Assembly (NCBI GenBank): GCA_028023455.1
Contig: JAQFVV010012536.1
Coordinates: forward strand, 1,322,001 to 1,386,000
Direction of reading: 5' to 3'
Origin: Epiperipatus broadwayi
Taxonomy: Eukaryota > Onychophora > Udeonychophora > Euonychophora > Peripatidae
DNA length: 64,000 bases
In this document: one piece after another, positions 11,741-24,122 of the stretch
How the letters are laid out: the number at the start of each line of letters is the position of its first letter
Position numbering within the stretch: position 1 is the first letter of the stretch
Notes under the pieces: model-generated
Seen by the model: only the letters and a program-made list of their open reading frames with translations
What the model was told of the DNA's origin: nothing
The model's database searches: none
Program-made: the position numbers and the translations under genes

Positions 11741-12015
11741 AAAAGAAAAGAGCGCGAATTTCTAGGAGAATATCGTCTGTTAGTTGGTCTTTTGGTGGGA
11801 AGAAGAACAGAAATGGTCAAGGCAAATAGTGTAAATTTGCTGAGCTTATTTTGAAGCCATTAATAAGTGAATAAATTACCCCAAAATTTGTTATAAATAT
11901 AAAATAACTTAGTGGTATCTAATTAAGATGGATCACTAAAACTTAAAGATCTTTTCAAGTCGGTCGGCCAACTGAATCAAACCACCGTAGCGTTTTCCAA
12001 TATCGCATTTTTGAA
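11740..12015 (+). promoter_or_regulatory. Possible promoter / 5' UTR with clustered CpG
   Basis: CpG dinucleotides, rare in the surrounding DNA, cluster here (GCGCG near 11751, GTCGGTCGGCC near 11959, CCGTAGCG near 11985, ATATCGC near 12001). This is what an active promoter can look like in a CpG-depleted genome. No TATA box is clear. The cluster ends in the candidate start exon at 12016. Confidence 0.3.
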
Positions 12016-12059
12016 ATGTCGGAGCTTCCCAGTTTGAAAGAATTAAATACAAGAATTTG
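12016..12059 (+). CDS. Candidate first coding exon of an unknown host gene
   Basis: ATG at 12016 has G at -3 and opens a 44-nt segment encoding MSELPSLKELNTRI plus two bases. It is followed directly by a consensus splice donor GTATGT at 12060-12065. Composition is balanced and unlike chance frames in this window, and the CpG-rich stretch upstream fits a promoter. I do not recognise the protein. No matching downstream exon could be picked out by eye, so the gene may continue through a long intron beyond or across the repeats. A chance ATG next to a GT is the alternative. Confidence 0.35.
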
Positions 12060-12065
12060 GTATGT

Positions 12066-13295
12066 TTTAAAATATTTATTATTCTACAATTTGGAAAATT
12101 TGAATCAGTGTTTTAATTACAGAAGTTTTATTAAAATGAAACTTTGTTTTTTAAAAAGAAAAAAGTTTAAGTTAAAATAAAGTAAAGCGTTAAAGCTATC
12201 AAAATATTTAATATTTCCGTTTTTTAATTCTAATAAAATATATTATTGATTGATAATTAATTTTATAATGCCAGTAATAATTGCTAGTTAATTTGTTTAA
12301 CATTTGGATCATAAACATTCTTTAAATAATTAAACAAAGCTATTTTATAATTGTATCGTCAGTTTAAAATGAATAAAGTAATTGCTGTAATTGATTATTC
12401 CTGGATTAACGCAATGGATAAATAAATACTTGCCTGGATAGGATAAACTTGGAACACTTTTGATAGAGAGATGTAGGGATTAATAACTTTATGAAAAACA
12501 TTTTCATTTAAATTCTGTGTATCCTGTTTTAAAATTGTTTCATGTTTGGAGAGCCACGCAAATCGTTAATCTAATATTGCTTTAATAACTAATCAAATGG
12601 ATATAATTGCATGTATGGAATTTAACTACAGTTATAGCTATTACCTCATATACTTATTATTCTACACATTGTACATGGATTCCACGGATCACATTAGGAG
12701 TTACAAAATGCTATACAATCCAATTTGTGATACACATCTGCTAAAATTCATGTATTTGAACTATAAAATGCTTTACATTTAGTTTTATCACACACACACC
12801 GTTGAATGTTATATGTTAATGAATAATACATTTATTTAATTTTATCATTATATGAACTCGCATATGAAGTTCATAAGTTATATTTGTTAGATTTAAATTA
12901 ATAAAGGTTGAATAAAATATTTATTCAAAAGAATAGCGCTTGCGGAGAAAGCTTAAACAGTACTTAATGAATTCATGAGATATACCAATCTTTATGAGAT
13001 ATTTTGTGAGTCTTTCCAGATTTATATTCCCATGCCAATATTATTTACATTATATTATACATGTTTATTTTAAGCAAGATAAGTAGTACATTAGTTGTCC
13101 TGATTATTGTAATATTTTACTAAGCAAGAACCCACATTTGCTAAAGTGTCAGCGTATTCTGAATAATCAGAAGAATTGAGGGGGATGATTTGCACTTTAA
13201 TGTGAAGTAAATTATAATGTTGTTTTAGTATGTTAAAGGCTTTAATCTGTGCTGGTGGTTAATCCGCAGATTATTTTAATTGCCATTTTGTATTT
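12066..13295. other. AT-rich DNA, nothing recognised
   Basis: No supported feature. The 61-codon frame at 12597-12782 is Tyr/Ile-rich and looks like chance. If the 12016 exon is real, this is intron. Confidence 0.4.
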
Positions 13296-13342
13296 TACAC
13301 ACATTCCTGCGCTGGTGAACCACCAGCGCAGGAATTGTGTGA
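13296..13342. repeat. GC-rich perfect hairpin
   Basis: CCTGCGCTGGTG and its exact complement CACCAGCGCAGG face each other across two bases. The stem extends outward through ATT/AAT and the CACA/TGTG ends with one bulge. A looser related block (GCTGGTGGTTAATCCGCAG) lies at 13250. No T-run follows, and this is not a bacterial-type terminator. Role unknown. Confidence 0.7.
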
Positions 13343-15199
13343 TTATACGTATGACTTTATGATAGTGTTTAAATACGCAAAACGTTAGTATTATTTAATT
13401 CCTACGTGTAGATGAATACATCCACAGGAATATGTTTGCTTCACAGATATAAGTTGGGCAAAGTATTTTAGTTAATCTGCCAAATCATCTTCTTCATTTG
13501 TAAGCATAATTTATCGGTTAGATTGATAAATGGCAACAGGACATTCTATTCAAGTACTTCATGATGATTAACTGTTGGTTAATTATTATCTACCGGAGTG
13601 TAAGTTTACATTTTCATTTTAATTAATGATTACATTATAGCTAAAACATACAAACATCATATTATTTATTATATTATTATAGGTATACAGTAGGGATTTA
13701 TTGAATCTGGAAATGACGTTCAATATTTCATAAGTTAATGCTGAATTTAATAATTGTCTCAATATTCATTATATTAGATTGAAATAAGGTATGATTAGGT
13801 TTTTAAAACTATACCTATAAATGTATTGAAGAAAGTTAATGGAACTATCATTTATTTATTTATTTGTTTATTTATGTTTTATTTAAAATATTGAAATTAA
13901 CTATTTATTGTTCATAAAGTTTGTAAATAAAAGTTGATTTATAATTAAACTTACTGTGCCGTTGCTATGTGTCATTCCTAACATCAGAAATCATAAACTT
14001 TGGATAGAGCATACATTATAGAGCATACATTGAATTACATATTATTGTCTACATGATATAAAAATTTATTAATATTTTGAGAAAACATTAAGATGCTTTT
14101 CGTCTTTGGTAGTATATGATTGGTAAGGTACAATAAAATCCCATTTACCTTTTCCATCATTGTGGCTTTGCGTAGTTGATTCTAGTATAAAATACAAATT
14201 AATTATTAAACTTGTGAACAGATTTATTCAATAATGATATGATTAAATATATTTACCTAACATTTTTAAATTTTCATTCGTCAATACAATAAGAGTCTCA
14301 ATGATATATTAAATTATAAAAGAACCCAATTATTCATGTTTATTAATTGCAAAGCTTTACCTGGACTAGCATCTGTCTTAGAAATCATATAGATGATTTA
14401 AAATTTCATAATCTTATGTGGTTCCACAAATTACGCTATCTTGTACATGGTCGGCCATAGGGTCGCATACCATAAAAATCGCAAATTGAGGTTTAAAAGT
14501 GATAAAATTGCACTTATAATTTGTTTAATATGTTTCATAATAATACTATGATAGGTCTTCGCGGTATACCCTGGCTGCGATCAAATAAATTATAAAAAGT
14601 TAGGTTAATTCATTAATTTTGTCTGTAGTAAATTGCCCCAGATGTTGATTGTGGTCTTTTGTGCATAAAATAAATAGTATGATATGCTTTTGGATACAGC
14701 TCTTAATAGCTGATAATGTGCAATGAGAGTTGATCAGTGACCAAGGTTGTATTTCCTAGTGCACTTACGTTACGTAGTTGAGATTACACAATTTACGGTT
14801 ACAATTTATAGTGCCGCAACAAGTACGGCATGATGATGGGTAGTTGGAGGGGTGATGGAAGGTTGGTTACCACCTTTGTGAGCCATCAGGGTGGACGGCT
14901 CCGGGGATTTTGGTTACAATATATATATAATATTTTATAACGGGTATCGTATTTTATATATATATAGAATGATATAGCATGATGCTAGGCCAATTTACAC
15001 TTGCAAATATGCAAACCTATTATAATCAGTGACTAGTTTAATATAAGCATGAGAATATGGTAATATATTTGCTAATATTCACTTTAGCCATGCTTTGACA
15101 AAGATACCCCATAGACTTAGCAAAATAATAAATATTGTTTTAAACCAAAATGTATTACTATAATAGTTGATAATTGTCTATATACTCTGATAGAATTTA
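13343..15199. other. AT-rich DNA with one GC-richer pocket
   Basis: Mostly featureless. A GC-richer pocket at about 14755-14925, bounded by GGTTACAATTTATAG and GGTTACAATATAT, could be an old SINE or LTR piece, but I find no box A/B or coding frame in it. A (TA)n tract at 15200-15215 precedes array H1. Confidence 0.4.
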
Positions 15200-15215
15200 T
15201 TATATATATATATAT

Positions 15216-18200
15216 ATGATAAACAAAAATGCAAGTTAAAAAACTTGCTAACGCTTGTATTTATGTCCACAGATGGCGTTCTACCAAAAACGCCCATCAA
15301 GCGTATGTTTTGTTTACATAAACGTCAGAGTAGTTAGTATTCACTATCTCTAACTATAATTCCACTTTCAGATCATGATTTCAAGCTATTTGCTATCGTC
15401 AGTGAAAGACAGGAATAAAGAAACTAGATCTAAATACAAACTCTGAGCGTTTATGAAACAATTTCTATTCAGCTTGCAAGCGTGAATTTTTTAGACACGT
15501 AATGTCTTCAAACTCAGCATAGCAAACCAGATAGCTATATGGGTCTGATCTCAGTTCAGCATCACCACATAGTAGAAGCCTCTGCAATCTATATCATTGC
15601 AAGAAAGACCTCAAAGGTACATTTATGATAAACAAAAATGCAAGTTAAAAAACTTGCTAATGCTTGTATTTATGTCCACAGATGGCGTTCTACCAAAAAT
15701 GCCTATCAAGCGTATGTTTTGTTTACATAAACGTCAGAGTAGTTAGTATTCACTATCTCTAACTATAATTCCACTTTCAGATCATGATTTCAAGCTATTT
15801 GCTATCGTCAGTGAAAGACAGGAATAAAGAAACTAGATCTAAATACAAACTCTGAGCGTTTATGAAACAATTTCTATTCAGCTTGCAAGCGTGAATTTTT
15901 TAGACACGTAATGTCTTCAAACTCAGCATAGCAAACCAGATAGCTATATGGGTCTGATCTCAGTTCAGCATCACCACATAGTAGAAGCCTCTGCAATCTA
16001 TATCATTGCAAGAAAGACCTCAAAGGTACATTTATGATAAACAAAAATGCAAGTTAAAAAACTTGCTAACGCTTGTATTTATGTCCACAGATGGCGTTCT
16101 ACCAAAAACGCCCATCAAGCGTATGTTTTGTTTACATAAACGTCAGAGTAGTTAGTATTCACTATCTCTAACTATAATTCCACTTTCAGATCATGATTTC
16201 AAGCTATTTGCTATCGTCAGTGAAAGACAAGAATAAAGAAACTAGATCTAAATACAAACTCTGAGCGTTTATGAAACAATTTCTATTCAGCTTGCAAGCG
16301 TGAATTTTTTAGACACGTAATGTCTTCAAACTCAGCATAGCAAACCAGATAGCTATATGGGTCTGATCTCAGTTCAGCATCACCACATAGTAGAAGCCTC
16401 TGCAATCTATATCATTGCAAGAAAGACCTCAAAGGTACATTTATGATAAACAAAAATGCAAGTTAAAAAACTTGCTAAAGCTTGTATTTATGTCCACAGA
16501 TGGCGTTCTACCAAAAACGCCCATCAAGCGTATGTTTTGTTTACATAAACGTCAGAGTAGTTAGTATTCACTATCTCTAACTATAATTCCACTTTCAGAT
16601 CATGATTTCAAGCTATTTGCTATCGTCAGTGAAAGACAGGAATAAAGAAACTAGATCTAAATACAAACTCTGAGCGTTTATGAAACAATTTCTATTCAGC
16701 TTGCAAGCGTGAATTTTTTAGACACGTAATGTCTTTAAACTCAGCATAGCAAACCAGATAGCTATATGGGTCTGATCTCAGTTCAGCATCACCACATAGT
16801 AGAAGCCTCTGCAATCTATATCATTGCCAGAAAGACCTCAAAGGTACATTTATGATAAACAAAAATGCAAGTTAAAAAACTTGCTAACGCTTGTATTTAT
16901 GTCCACAGATGGCGTTCTACCAAAAATGCCCATCAAGCGTATGTTTTGTTTACATAAACGTCAGAGTAGTTAGTATTCACTATCTCTAACTATAATTCCA
17001 CTTTCAGATCATGATTTCAAGCTATTTGCTATCGTCAGTGAAAGACAGGAATAAAGAAACTAGATCTAAATACAAACTCTGAGCGTTTATGAAACAATTT
17101 CTATTCAGCTTGCAAGCGTGAATTTTTTAGACACGTAATGTCTTTAAACTCAGCATAGCAAACCAGGTAGCTATATGGGTCTGATCTCAGTTCAGCATCA
17201 CCACATAGTAGAAGCCTCTGCAATCTATATCATTGCAAGAAAGACCTCAAAGGTACATTTATGATAAACAAAAATGCAAGTTAAAAAACTTGCTAACGCT
17301 TGTATTTATGTCCACAGATGGCGTTCTACCAAAAACGCCCATCAAGCGTATGTTTTGTTTACATAAACGTCAGAGTAGTTAGTATTCACTATCTCTAACT
17401 ATAATTCCACTTTCAGATCATGATTTCAAGCTATTTGCTATCGTCAGTGAAAGACAGGAATAAAGAAACTAGATCTAAATACAAACTCTGAACGTTTATG
17501 AAACAATTTCTATTCAGCTTGCAAGCGTGAATTTTTTAGACACGTAATGTCTTCAAACTCAGCATAGCAAACCAGATAGCTATATGGGTCTGATCTCAGT
17601 TCAGCATCACCACATAGTAGAAGCCTCTGCAATCTATATCATTGCAAGAAAGACCTCAAAGGTACATTTATGATAAACAAAAATGCAAGTTAAAAAACTT
17701 GCTAACGCTTGTATTTATGTCCACAGATGGCGTTCTACCAAAAACGCCCATCAAGCGTATGTTTTGTTTACATAAACGTCAGAGTAGTTAGTATTCACTA
17801 TCTCTAACTATAATTCCACTTTCAGATCATGATTTCAAGCTATTTGCTATCGTCAGTGAAAGACAGGAATAAAGAAACTAGATCTAAATACAAACTCTGA
17901 GCGTTTATGAAACAATTTCTATTCAGCTTGCAAGCGTGAATTTTTTAGACACGTAATGTCTTCAAACTCAGCATAGCAAACCAGATAGCTATATGGGTCT
18001 GATCTCAGTTCAGCATCACCACATAGTGGAAGCCTCTGCAATCTATATCATTGCAAGAAAGACCTCAAAGGTACATTTATGATAAACAAAAATGCAAGTT
18101 AAAAAACTTGCTAACGCTTATATTTATGTCCACAGATGGCGTTCTACCAAAAACGCCCATCAAGCGTATGTTTTGTTTACATAAACGTCAGAGTAGTTAG

Positions 18201-18554
18201 TATTCACTATCTCTAACTATAATTCCACATTCAGATCATGATTTCAAGCTATTTGCTATCGTCAGTGAAAGACAGGAATAAAGAAACTAGATCTAAATAC
18301 AAACTCTGAGCGTTTATGAAACAATTTCTATTCAGCTTGCAAGTGTGAATTTTTTAGACACGTAATGTCTTCAAACTCAGCATAGCAAACCTGATAGCTA
18401 TATGGGTCTGATCTCAGTTCAGCATCACCACATAGTAGAAGCCTCTGCAATCTATATCATTGCAAGAAAGACCTCAAATGTACATTTATGATAAACAAAA
18501 ATGCAAGTTAAAAAACTTGCTAACGCTTGTATTTATGTCCACAGATGGCGTTCT
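15216..18554. repeat. Satellite array H1, forward arm: 8 x 409 bp + 67 bp
   Basis: Units start at 15216, 15625, 16034, 16443, 16852, 17261, 17670 and 18079, exactly 409 bp apart, with a truncated ninth from 18488. Units differ at only a few positions. Each unit has a short hairpin (GCAAGTT/AACTTGC), a BglII site and, on the minus strand, a hammerhead ribozyme; 7 of the 8 complete units keep all core and stem I bases (the 18079 unit has a stem I change). No unit encodes a convincing protein. The arm starts at a (TA)n tract and flips directly into the reverse arm at 18554/18555. Confidence 0.97.
15362..15405 (-). ncRNA. Hammerhead ribozyme, type I, H1 unit 1
   Basis: Minus strand. Stem I is CUUUCA/UGAAAG, the core is CUGACGA, stem II is AGC/GCU with loop AAAUA, then GAAA, then a 2-3-bp stem III and an AUC cleavage triplet. 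The same element recurs every 409 bp through the forward arm. Cleavage would release 409-nt monomers from a transcript reading leftward. Activity is inferred from the fold. Confidence 0.8.
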
Positions 18555-21500
18555 GTACCTTTGAGGTCTTTCTTGCAATGATATAGATTGCAGAGGCTTC
18601 TACTATGTGGTGATGCTGAACTGAGATCAGACCCATATAGCAATCTAGTTTGCTATGCTGAGTTTGAAGACATTACGTGTCTAAAAAATTCACACTTGCA
18701 AGCTGAATAGAAATTGTTTCATAAACGCTCAGAGTTGTATTTAGATCTAGTTCCTTTATTCCTGTCTTTCACTGACGATAGCAAATAGCTTGAAATCATG
18801 ATCTGAAAAGTGGAATTATAGTTAGAGATAGTGAATACTAACTACTCTGACGTTTATGTAAACAAAACATATGCTTGATGGGCGTTTTTGGTAGAACGCC
18901 ATCTGTGGACATAAATACAAGCGTTAGCAAGTTTATTAACTTGCATTTTTGTTTATCATAAATGTACCTTTGAGGTCTTTCTTGCAATGATATAGATTGC
19001 AGAGGCTTCTACTATGTGGTGATGCTGAACTGAGATCAGACCCATATAGCTATCTGGTTTGCTATGCTGAGTTTGAAGACATTACGTGTCTAAAAAATTC
19101 ACGCTTGCAAGCTGAATAGAAATTGTTTCATAAACGCTCAGAGTTTGTATTTAGATCTAGTTTTTTTATTCCTGTCTTTCACTGACGATAGCAAATAGCT
19201 TGAAATCATGATCTGAAAGTGGAATTATAGTTAGAGATAGTGAATACTAACTACTCTGACGTTTATGTAAACAAAACATACGCTTGATGGGCGTTTTTGG
19301 TAGAACGCCATCTGTGGACATAAATACAAGCATTAGCAAGTTTTTTAACTTGCATTTTTGTTTATCATAAATGTACCTTTGAGGTCTTTCTTGCAATGAT
19401 ATAGATTGCAGAGGCTTCTACTATGTGGTGATGCTGAACTGAGATCAGACCCATATAGCTATCTGGTTTGCTATGCTTAGTTTGAAGACATTATGCGTCT
19501 AAAAAATTCACGCTTGCAAGCTGAATAGAAATTGTTTCATAAACGCTCAGAGTTTGTATTTAGATCTAGTTTCTTTATTCCTGTCTTTCACTGACGATAG
19601 CAAATAGCTTGAAATCATGATCTGAAAGTGGAATTATAGTTAGAGATAGTGAATACTAACTACTCTGACGTTTATGTAAACAAAACATACGCTTGATGGG
19701 CGTTCTTGGTAGAACACCATCTGTGGACATAACCACAAGCGTTAGCATGTTTTTTAACTTGCATTTTTGTTTATCATAAATATACCTTTGAGGTCTTTCT
19801 TGCAATGATATAGATTGCAGAGGCTTCTACTATGTGGTGATGCTGAACTGAGATCAGACCCATATAGCTATCTGGTTTGCTATGCTGAGTTTGAAGACAT
19901 TACGTGTCTAAAAAATTCACGCTTGCTGCTGAATAGAAATTGTTTCATAAACGCTCAGAGTTTGTATTTAGATCTAGTTTCTTTATTCCTGTCTTTCACT
20001 GACGATAGCAAATAGCTTGAAATCATGATCTGAAAGTGGAATTATAGTTAGAGATAGTGAATACTAACTACTCTGACGTTTATGTAAACAAAACATATGC
20101 TTGATGGGCGTTTTTGGTAGAACGCCATCTGTGGACATAAATACAACGTTTATCATAAATGTACCTTTGAGGTCTTTCTTGCAACGATATAGATTGCAGA
20201 GGCTTCTACTATTTGGTGATGCTGAACTGAGATCAGACCCATATAGCTATCTGGTTTGCTATGCTGAGTTTGAAGACATTACGTGTCTAAAAAAATTCAC
20301 GCTTGCAAGCTGAATAGAAATTGTTTCATAAACGCTCAGAGTTTGTATTTAGATCTAGTTTCTTTATTCCTGTCTTTCACTGACGTTAGCAAATAGCTTG
20401 AAATCATGATCTGAAAGTGGAATTATAGTTAGAGATAGTGAATACTAACTACTCTGACCTTTATGTAAACAAAACATACGCTTGATGGGCGTTCTTGGTA
20501 GAACGCCATCTGTGGACATAACCACAAGCGTTAGCAAGTTTTTTAACTTGCATTTTTGTTTATCATAAATGTACCTTTGAGGTCTTTCTTGCAATGATAT
20601 AGATTGCAGAGGCTTCTACTATGTGGTGATGCTGAACTGAGATCAGACCCATATAGCTATCTGGTTTGCTATGCTGAGTTTGAAGACATTACGTGTCTAA
20701 CAAATTCACGCTTGCAAGCTGAATAGAAATTGTTTCATAAACGCTCAGAGTTTGTATTTAGATCTAGTTTCTTTATTCCTGTCTTTCACTGACGATAGCA
20801 AATAGCTTGAAATCATGAGCTGAAAGTGGAATTATAGTTAGAGATAGTGAATACTAACTACTCTGACGTTTATGTAAACAAAACATACGCTTGATGGGCG
20901 TTTTTGGTAGAACGCCATCTGTGGACATAAATACAAGCGTTAGCAAGTTTTTTAACTTGCATTTTTGTTTATCATAAATGTACCTTTGAGGTCTTTCTTG
21001 CAATGATATAGATTGCAGAGGCTTCTACTATGTGGTGATGCTGAACTGAGATCAGACCCATATAGCTATCTGGTTTGCTATGCTGAGTTTGAAGACATTA
21101 CGTGTCTAACAAATTCACGCTTGCAAGCTGAATAGAAATTGTTTCATAAACGCTCAGAGTTTGTATTTAGATCTAGTTTCTTTATTCCTGTCTTTCACTG
21201 ACGATAGCAAATAGCTTGAAATCATGATCTGAAAGTGGAATTATAGTTAGAGATAGTGAATACAAACTACTCTGACGTTTATGTAAACAAAACATACGCT
21301 TGATGGGCGTTTTTGGTAGAACGCCATCTGTGGACATAAATACAAGCGTTAGCAAGTTTTTTAACTTGCATTTTTGTTTATCATAAATGTACCTTTGAGG
21401 TCTTTCTTGCAATGATATAGATTGCAGAGGCTTCTACTATGTGGTGATGCTGAACTGAGATCAGACCCATATAGCTATCTGGTTTGCTATGCTGAGTTTG

Positions 21501-23036
21501 AAGACATTACGTGTCTAAAAAATTCACGCTTGCAAGCTGAATAGAAATTGTTTCATAAACGCTCAGAGTTTGTATTTAGATCTAGTTTCTTTATTCCTGT
21601 CTTTCACTGACGATAGCAAATAGCTTGAAATCATGATCTGAAAGTGGAATTATAGTTAGAGATAGTGAATACTAACTACTCTGACGTTTATGTAAACAAA
21701 ACATATGCTTGATGGGCGTTTTTGGTAGAACGCCATCTGTGGACATAAATACAAGCATTAGCAAGTTTTTTAACTTGCATTTTTGTTTATCATAAATGTA
21801 CCTTTGAGGTCTTTCTTGCAATGATATAGATTGCAGAGGCTTCTACTATGTGGTGATGCTGAACTGAGATCAGACCCATATAGCTATCTGGTTTGCTATG
21901 CTGAGTTTGAAGACATTACGTGTCTAAAAAATTCACACTTGCAAGCTGAATAGAAATTGTTTCATAAACGCTCAGAGTTTGTATTTAGATCTAGTTTCTT
22001 TATTCCTGTCTTTAACTGACGATAGCAAATAGCTTGAAATCATGAACTGAAAGTGGAATTATAGTTAGAGATAGTGAATACTAACTACTCTGACGTTTAT
22101 GTAAACAAAACATACGCTTGATGGGCGTTTTTGGTAGAACGCCATCTGTGGACATAAATACAAGCGTTAGCAAGTTTTTTAACTTGCATTTTTGTTTATC
22201 ATAAATGTACCTTTGAGGTCTTTCTTGCAATGATATAGATTGCAGAGGCTTCTACTATGTGGTGATGCTGAACTGAGATCAGACCCATATAGCTATCTGG
22301 TTTGCTATGCTGAGTTTGAAGACATTACGTGTCTAAAAAATTCACGCTTGCAAGCTGAATAGAAATTGTTTCATAAATGCTCAGAGTTTGTATTTAGATC
22401 TAGTTTCTTTATTCCTGTCTTTCACTGACGATAGCAAATAGCTTGAAATCATGATCTGAAAGTGGAATTATAGTTAGAGATAGTGAATACTAACTACTCT
22501 GACGTTTATGTAAACAAAACATATGCTTGATGGGCGTTTTTGGTAGAACGCCATCTGTGGACATAAATACAAGCGTTAGCAAGTTTTTTAACTTGCATTT
22601 TTGTTTATCATAAATGTACCTTTGAGGTCTTTCTTGCAACGATATAGATTGCAGAGGCTTCTACTATTTGGTGATGCTGAACTGAGATCAGACCCATATA
22701 GCTATCTGGTTTGCTATGCTGAGTTTGAAGACATTACGTGTCTAAAAAAATTCACGCTTGCAAGCTGAATAGAAATTGTTTCATAAACGCTCAGAGTTTG
22801 TATTTAGATCTAGTTTCTTTATTCCTGTCTTTCACTGACAATAGCAAATAGCTTGAAATCATGATCTGAAAGTGGAATTATAGTTAGAGATAGTGAATAC
22901 TAACTACTCTGACCTTTATGTAAACAAAACATACGCTTGATGGGCGTTCTTGGTAGAACGCCATCTGTGGACATAACCACAAGCGTTAGCAAGTTTTTTA
23001 ACTTGCATTTTTGTTTATCATAAATGTACCTTTGGT
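18555..23036. repeat. Satellite array H1, reverse arm: 11 units
   Basis: Reverse-complement units start at 18555, 18964, 19373, 19782, 20161, 20571, 20980, 21389, 21798, 22207 and 22616. Spacing is 409-410 bp except the 19782 unit (379 bp), which has a 3-bp and a larger deletion. The ribozyme is on the plus strand. Seven units keep an intact core and four are damaged: units 20161 and 22616 in the CTGACGA box, and units 20571 and 21798 at the cleavage triplet. The array ends with divergent bases at 23037, immediately before an assembly gap. The open frames here (for example 19815-20015 and 21182-21412) are frames across the satellite, not genes. Confidence 0.97.
19176..19219 (+). ncRNA. Hammerhead ribozyme, type I, H1 reverse-arm unit
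   Basis: Representative plus-strand copy. CUUUCA 19176-19181 (stem I), CUGACGA 19182-19188, stem II region 19189-19201 with AGC/GCU pairing, GAAA 19202-19205, short stem III with the AUC triplet ending at 19213, then UGAAAG 19214-19219 completing a 6-bp stem I. Predicted cleavage is after 19213. Copies at the equivalent place in units 18555, 19373, 19782, 20980, 21389 and 22207 are also intact. The short stem III suggests cleavage as a dimer, which tandem repetition would provide. Confidence 0.85.
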
Positions 23037-23048
23037 GGCAGTGATTTC

Positions 23049-23548
23049 NNNNNNNNNNNNNNNNNNNNNNNNNNNNNNNNNNNNNNNNNNNNNNNNNNNN
23101 NNNNNNNNNNNNNNNNNNNNNNNNNNNNNNNNNNNNNNNNNNNNNNNNNNNNNNNNNNNNNNNNNNNNNNNNNNNNNNNNNNNNNNNNNNNNNNNNNNNN
23201 NNNNNNNNNNNNNNNNNNNNNNNNNNNNNNNNNNNNNNNNNNNNNNNNNNNNNNNNNNNNNNNNNNNNNNNNNNNNNNNNNNNNNNNNNNNNNNNNNNNN
23301 NNNNNNNNNNNNNNNNNNNNNNNNNNNNNNNNNNNNNNNNNNNNNNNNNNNNNNNNNNNNNNNNNNNNNNNNNNNNNNNNNNNNNNNNNNNNNNNNNNNN
23401 NNNNNNNNNNNNNNNNNNNNNNNNNNNNNNNNNNNNNNNNNNNNNNNNNNNNNNNNNNNNNNNNNNNNNNNNNNNNNNNNNNNNNNNNNNNNNNNNNNNN
23501 NNNNNNNNNNNNNNNNNNNNNNNNNNNNNNNNNNNNNNNNNNNNNNNN
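23049..23548. other. Assembly gap (500 N)
   Basis: Exactly 500 N, the usual placeholder for a gap of unknown length. It sits at the end of satellite array H1, so the array may be longer than shown. The 5' LTR expected for LTR element A may also be lost here. Confidence 0.98.
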
Positions 23549-24122
23549 GATAATTAGTTAAGGATTAGGAAACACAATTTTAGGGTTGGTATATGTTAGG
23601 GGAATAGAGTGATAGGTATAGATTTGTTAGTAAAATAGTGTATGGGTTAAAATATATAATTTAGGAATTAATGATTAGTATATTTATTAAATATAAATAG
23701 TTTAGTATTTCTATAATAGTAGTTATAATTGATTAAATGTAAATTATAAAATTAAAATAAAAATCTTATTAGTGAAGTTATTATAATTTCATAATGTAAA
23801 TGATGAAAATGTGGCCAATAATTATTTTGTAATATGACCATGTCAATTCTTAAGATATTTTAAATGTATATTTAATATAATATATTATGTGCAAATTGTC
23901 TGTGGATCATAGGTGTGAAGATAATGACATGACACAATTTTGTTATTCGTAGTCATATAATTAGTTTATAATAAATAGTGTAGAGTTTTCAAAGATGATG
24001 TTTTGTGATTGATTGTAGAAGTGAATTGAGTGGAGATGGAAAGGTTGATAGGGAATTATTATTTTGAAATATTGATAATAAGTACTGCATACTAATAGAA
24101 TTGAATTTTAAAAAATATAGAA
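23549..24122 (+). other. Probable 5' internal region of LTR element A
   Basis: AT-rich non-coding DNA between the gap and the coiled-coil ORF. By position it is the leader of LTR element A. No primer binding site is recognised. Confidence 0.35.

Noticed and set aside
19815-21412. Open frames of 66-76 codons at 19815, 20101 and 21182
   Set aside because: They lie in satellite units, are broken in most other units, and show no family motif.
15216-23036. Regular direct repeats as a CRISPR array
   Set aside because: The whole 409-bp unit repeats with no unique spacers, the setting is eukaryotic, and the unit holds a hammerhead. It is a satellite.
23011-23553. 180-codon open frame
   Set aside because: Nearly all of it is the run of N.
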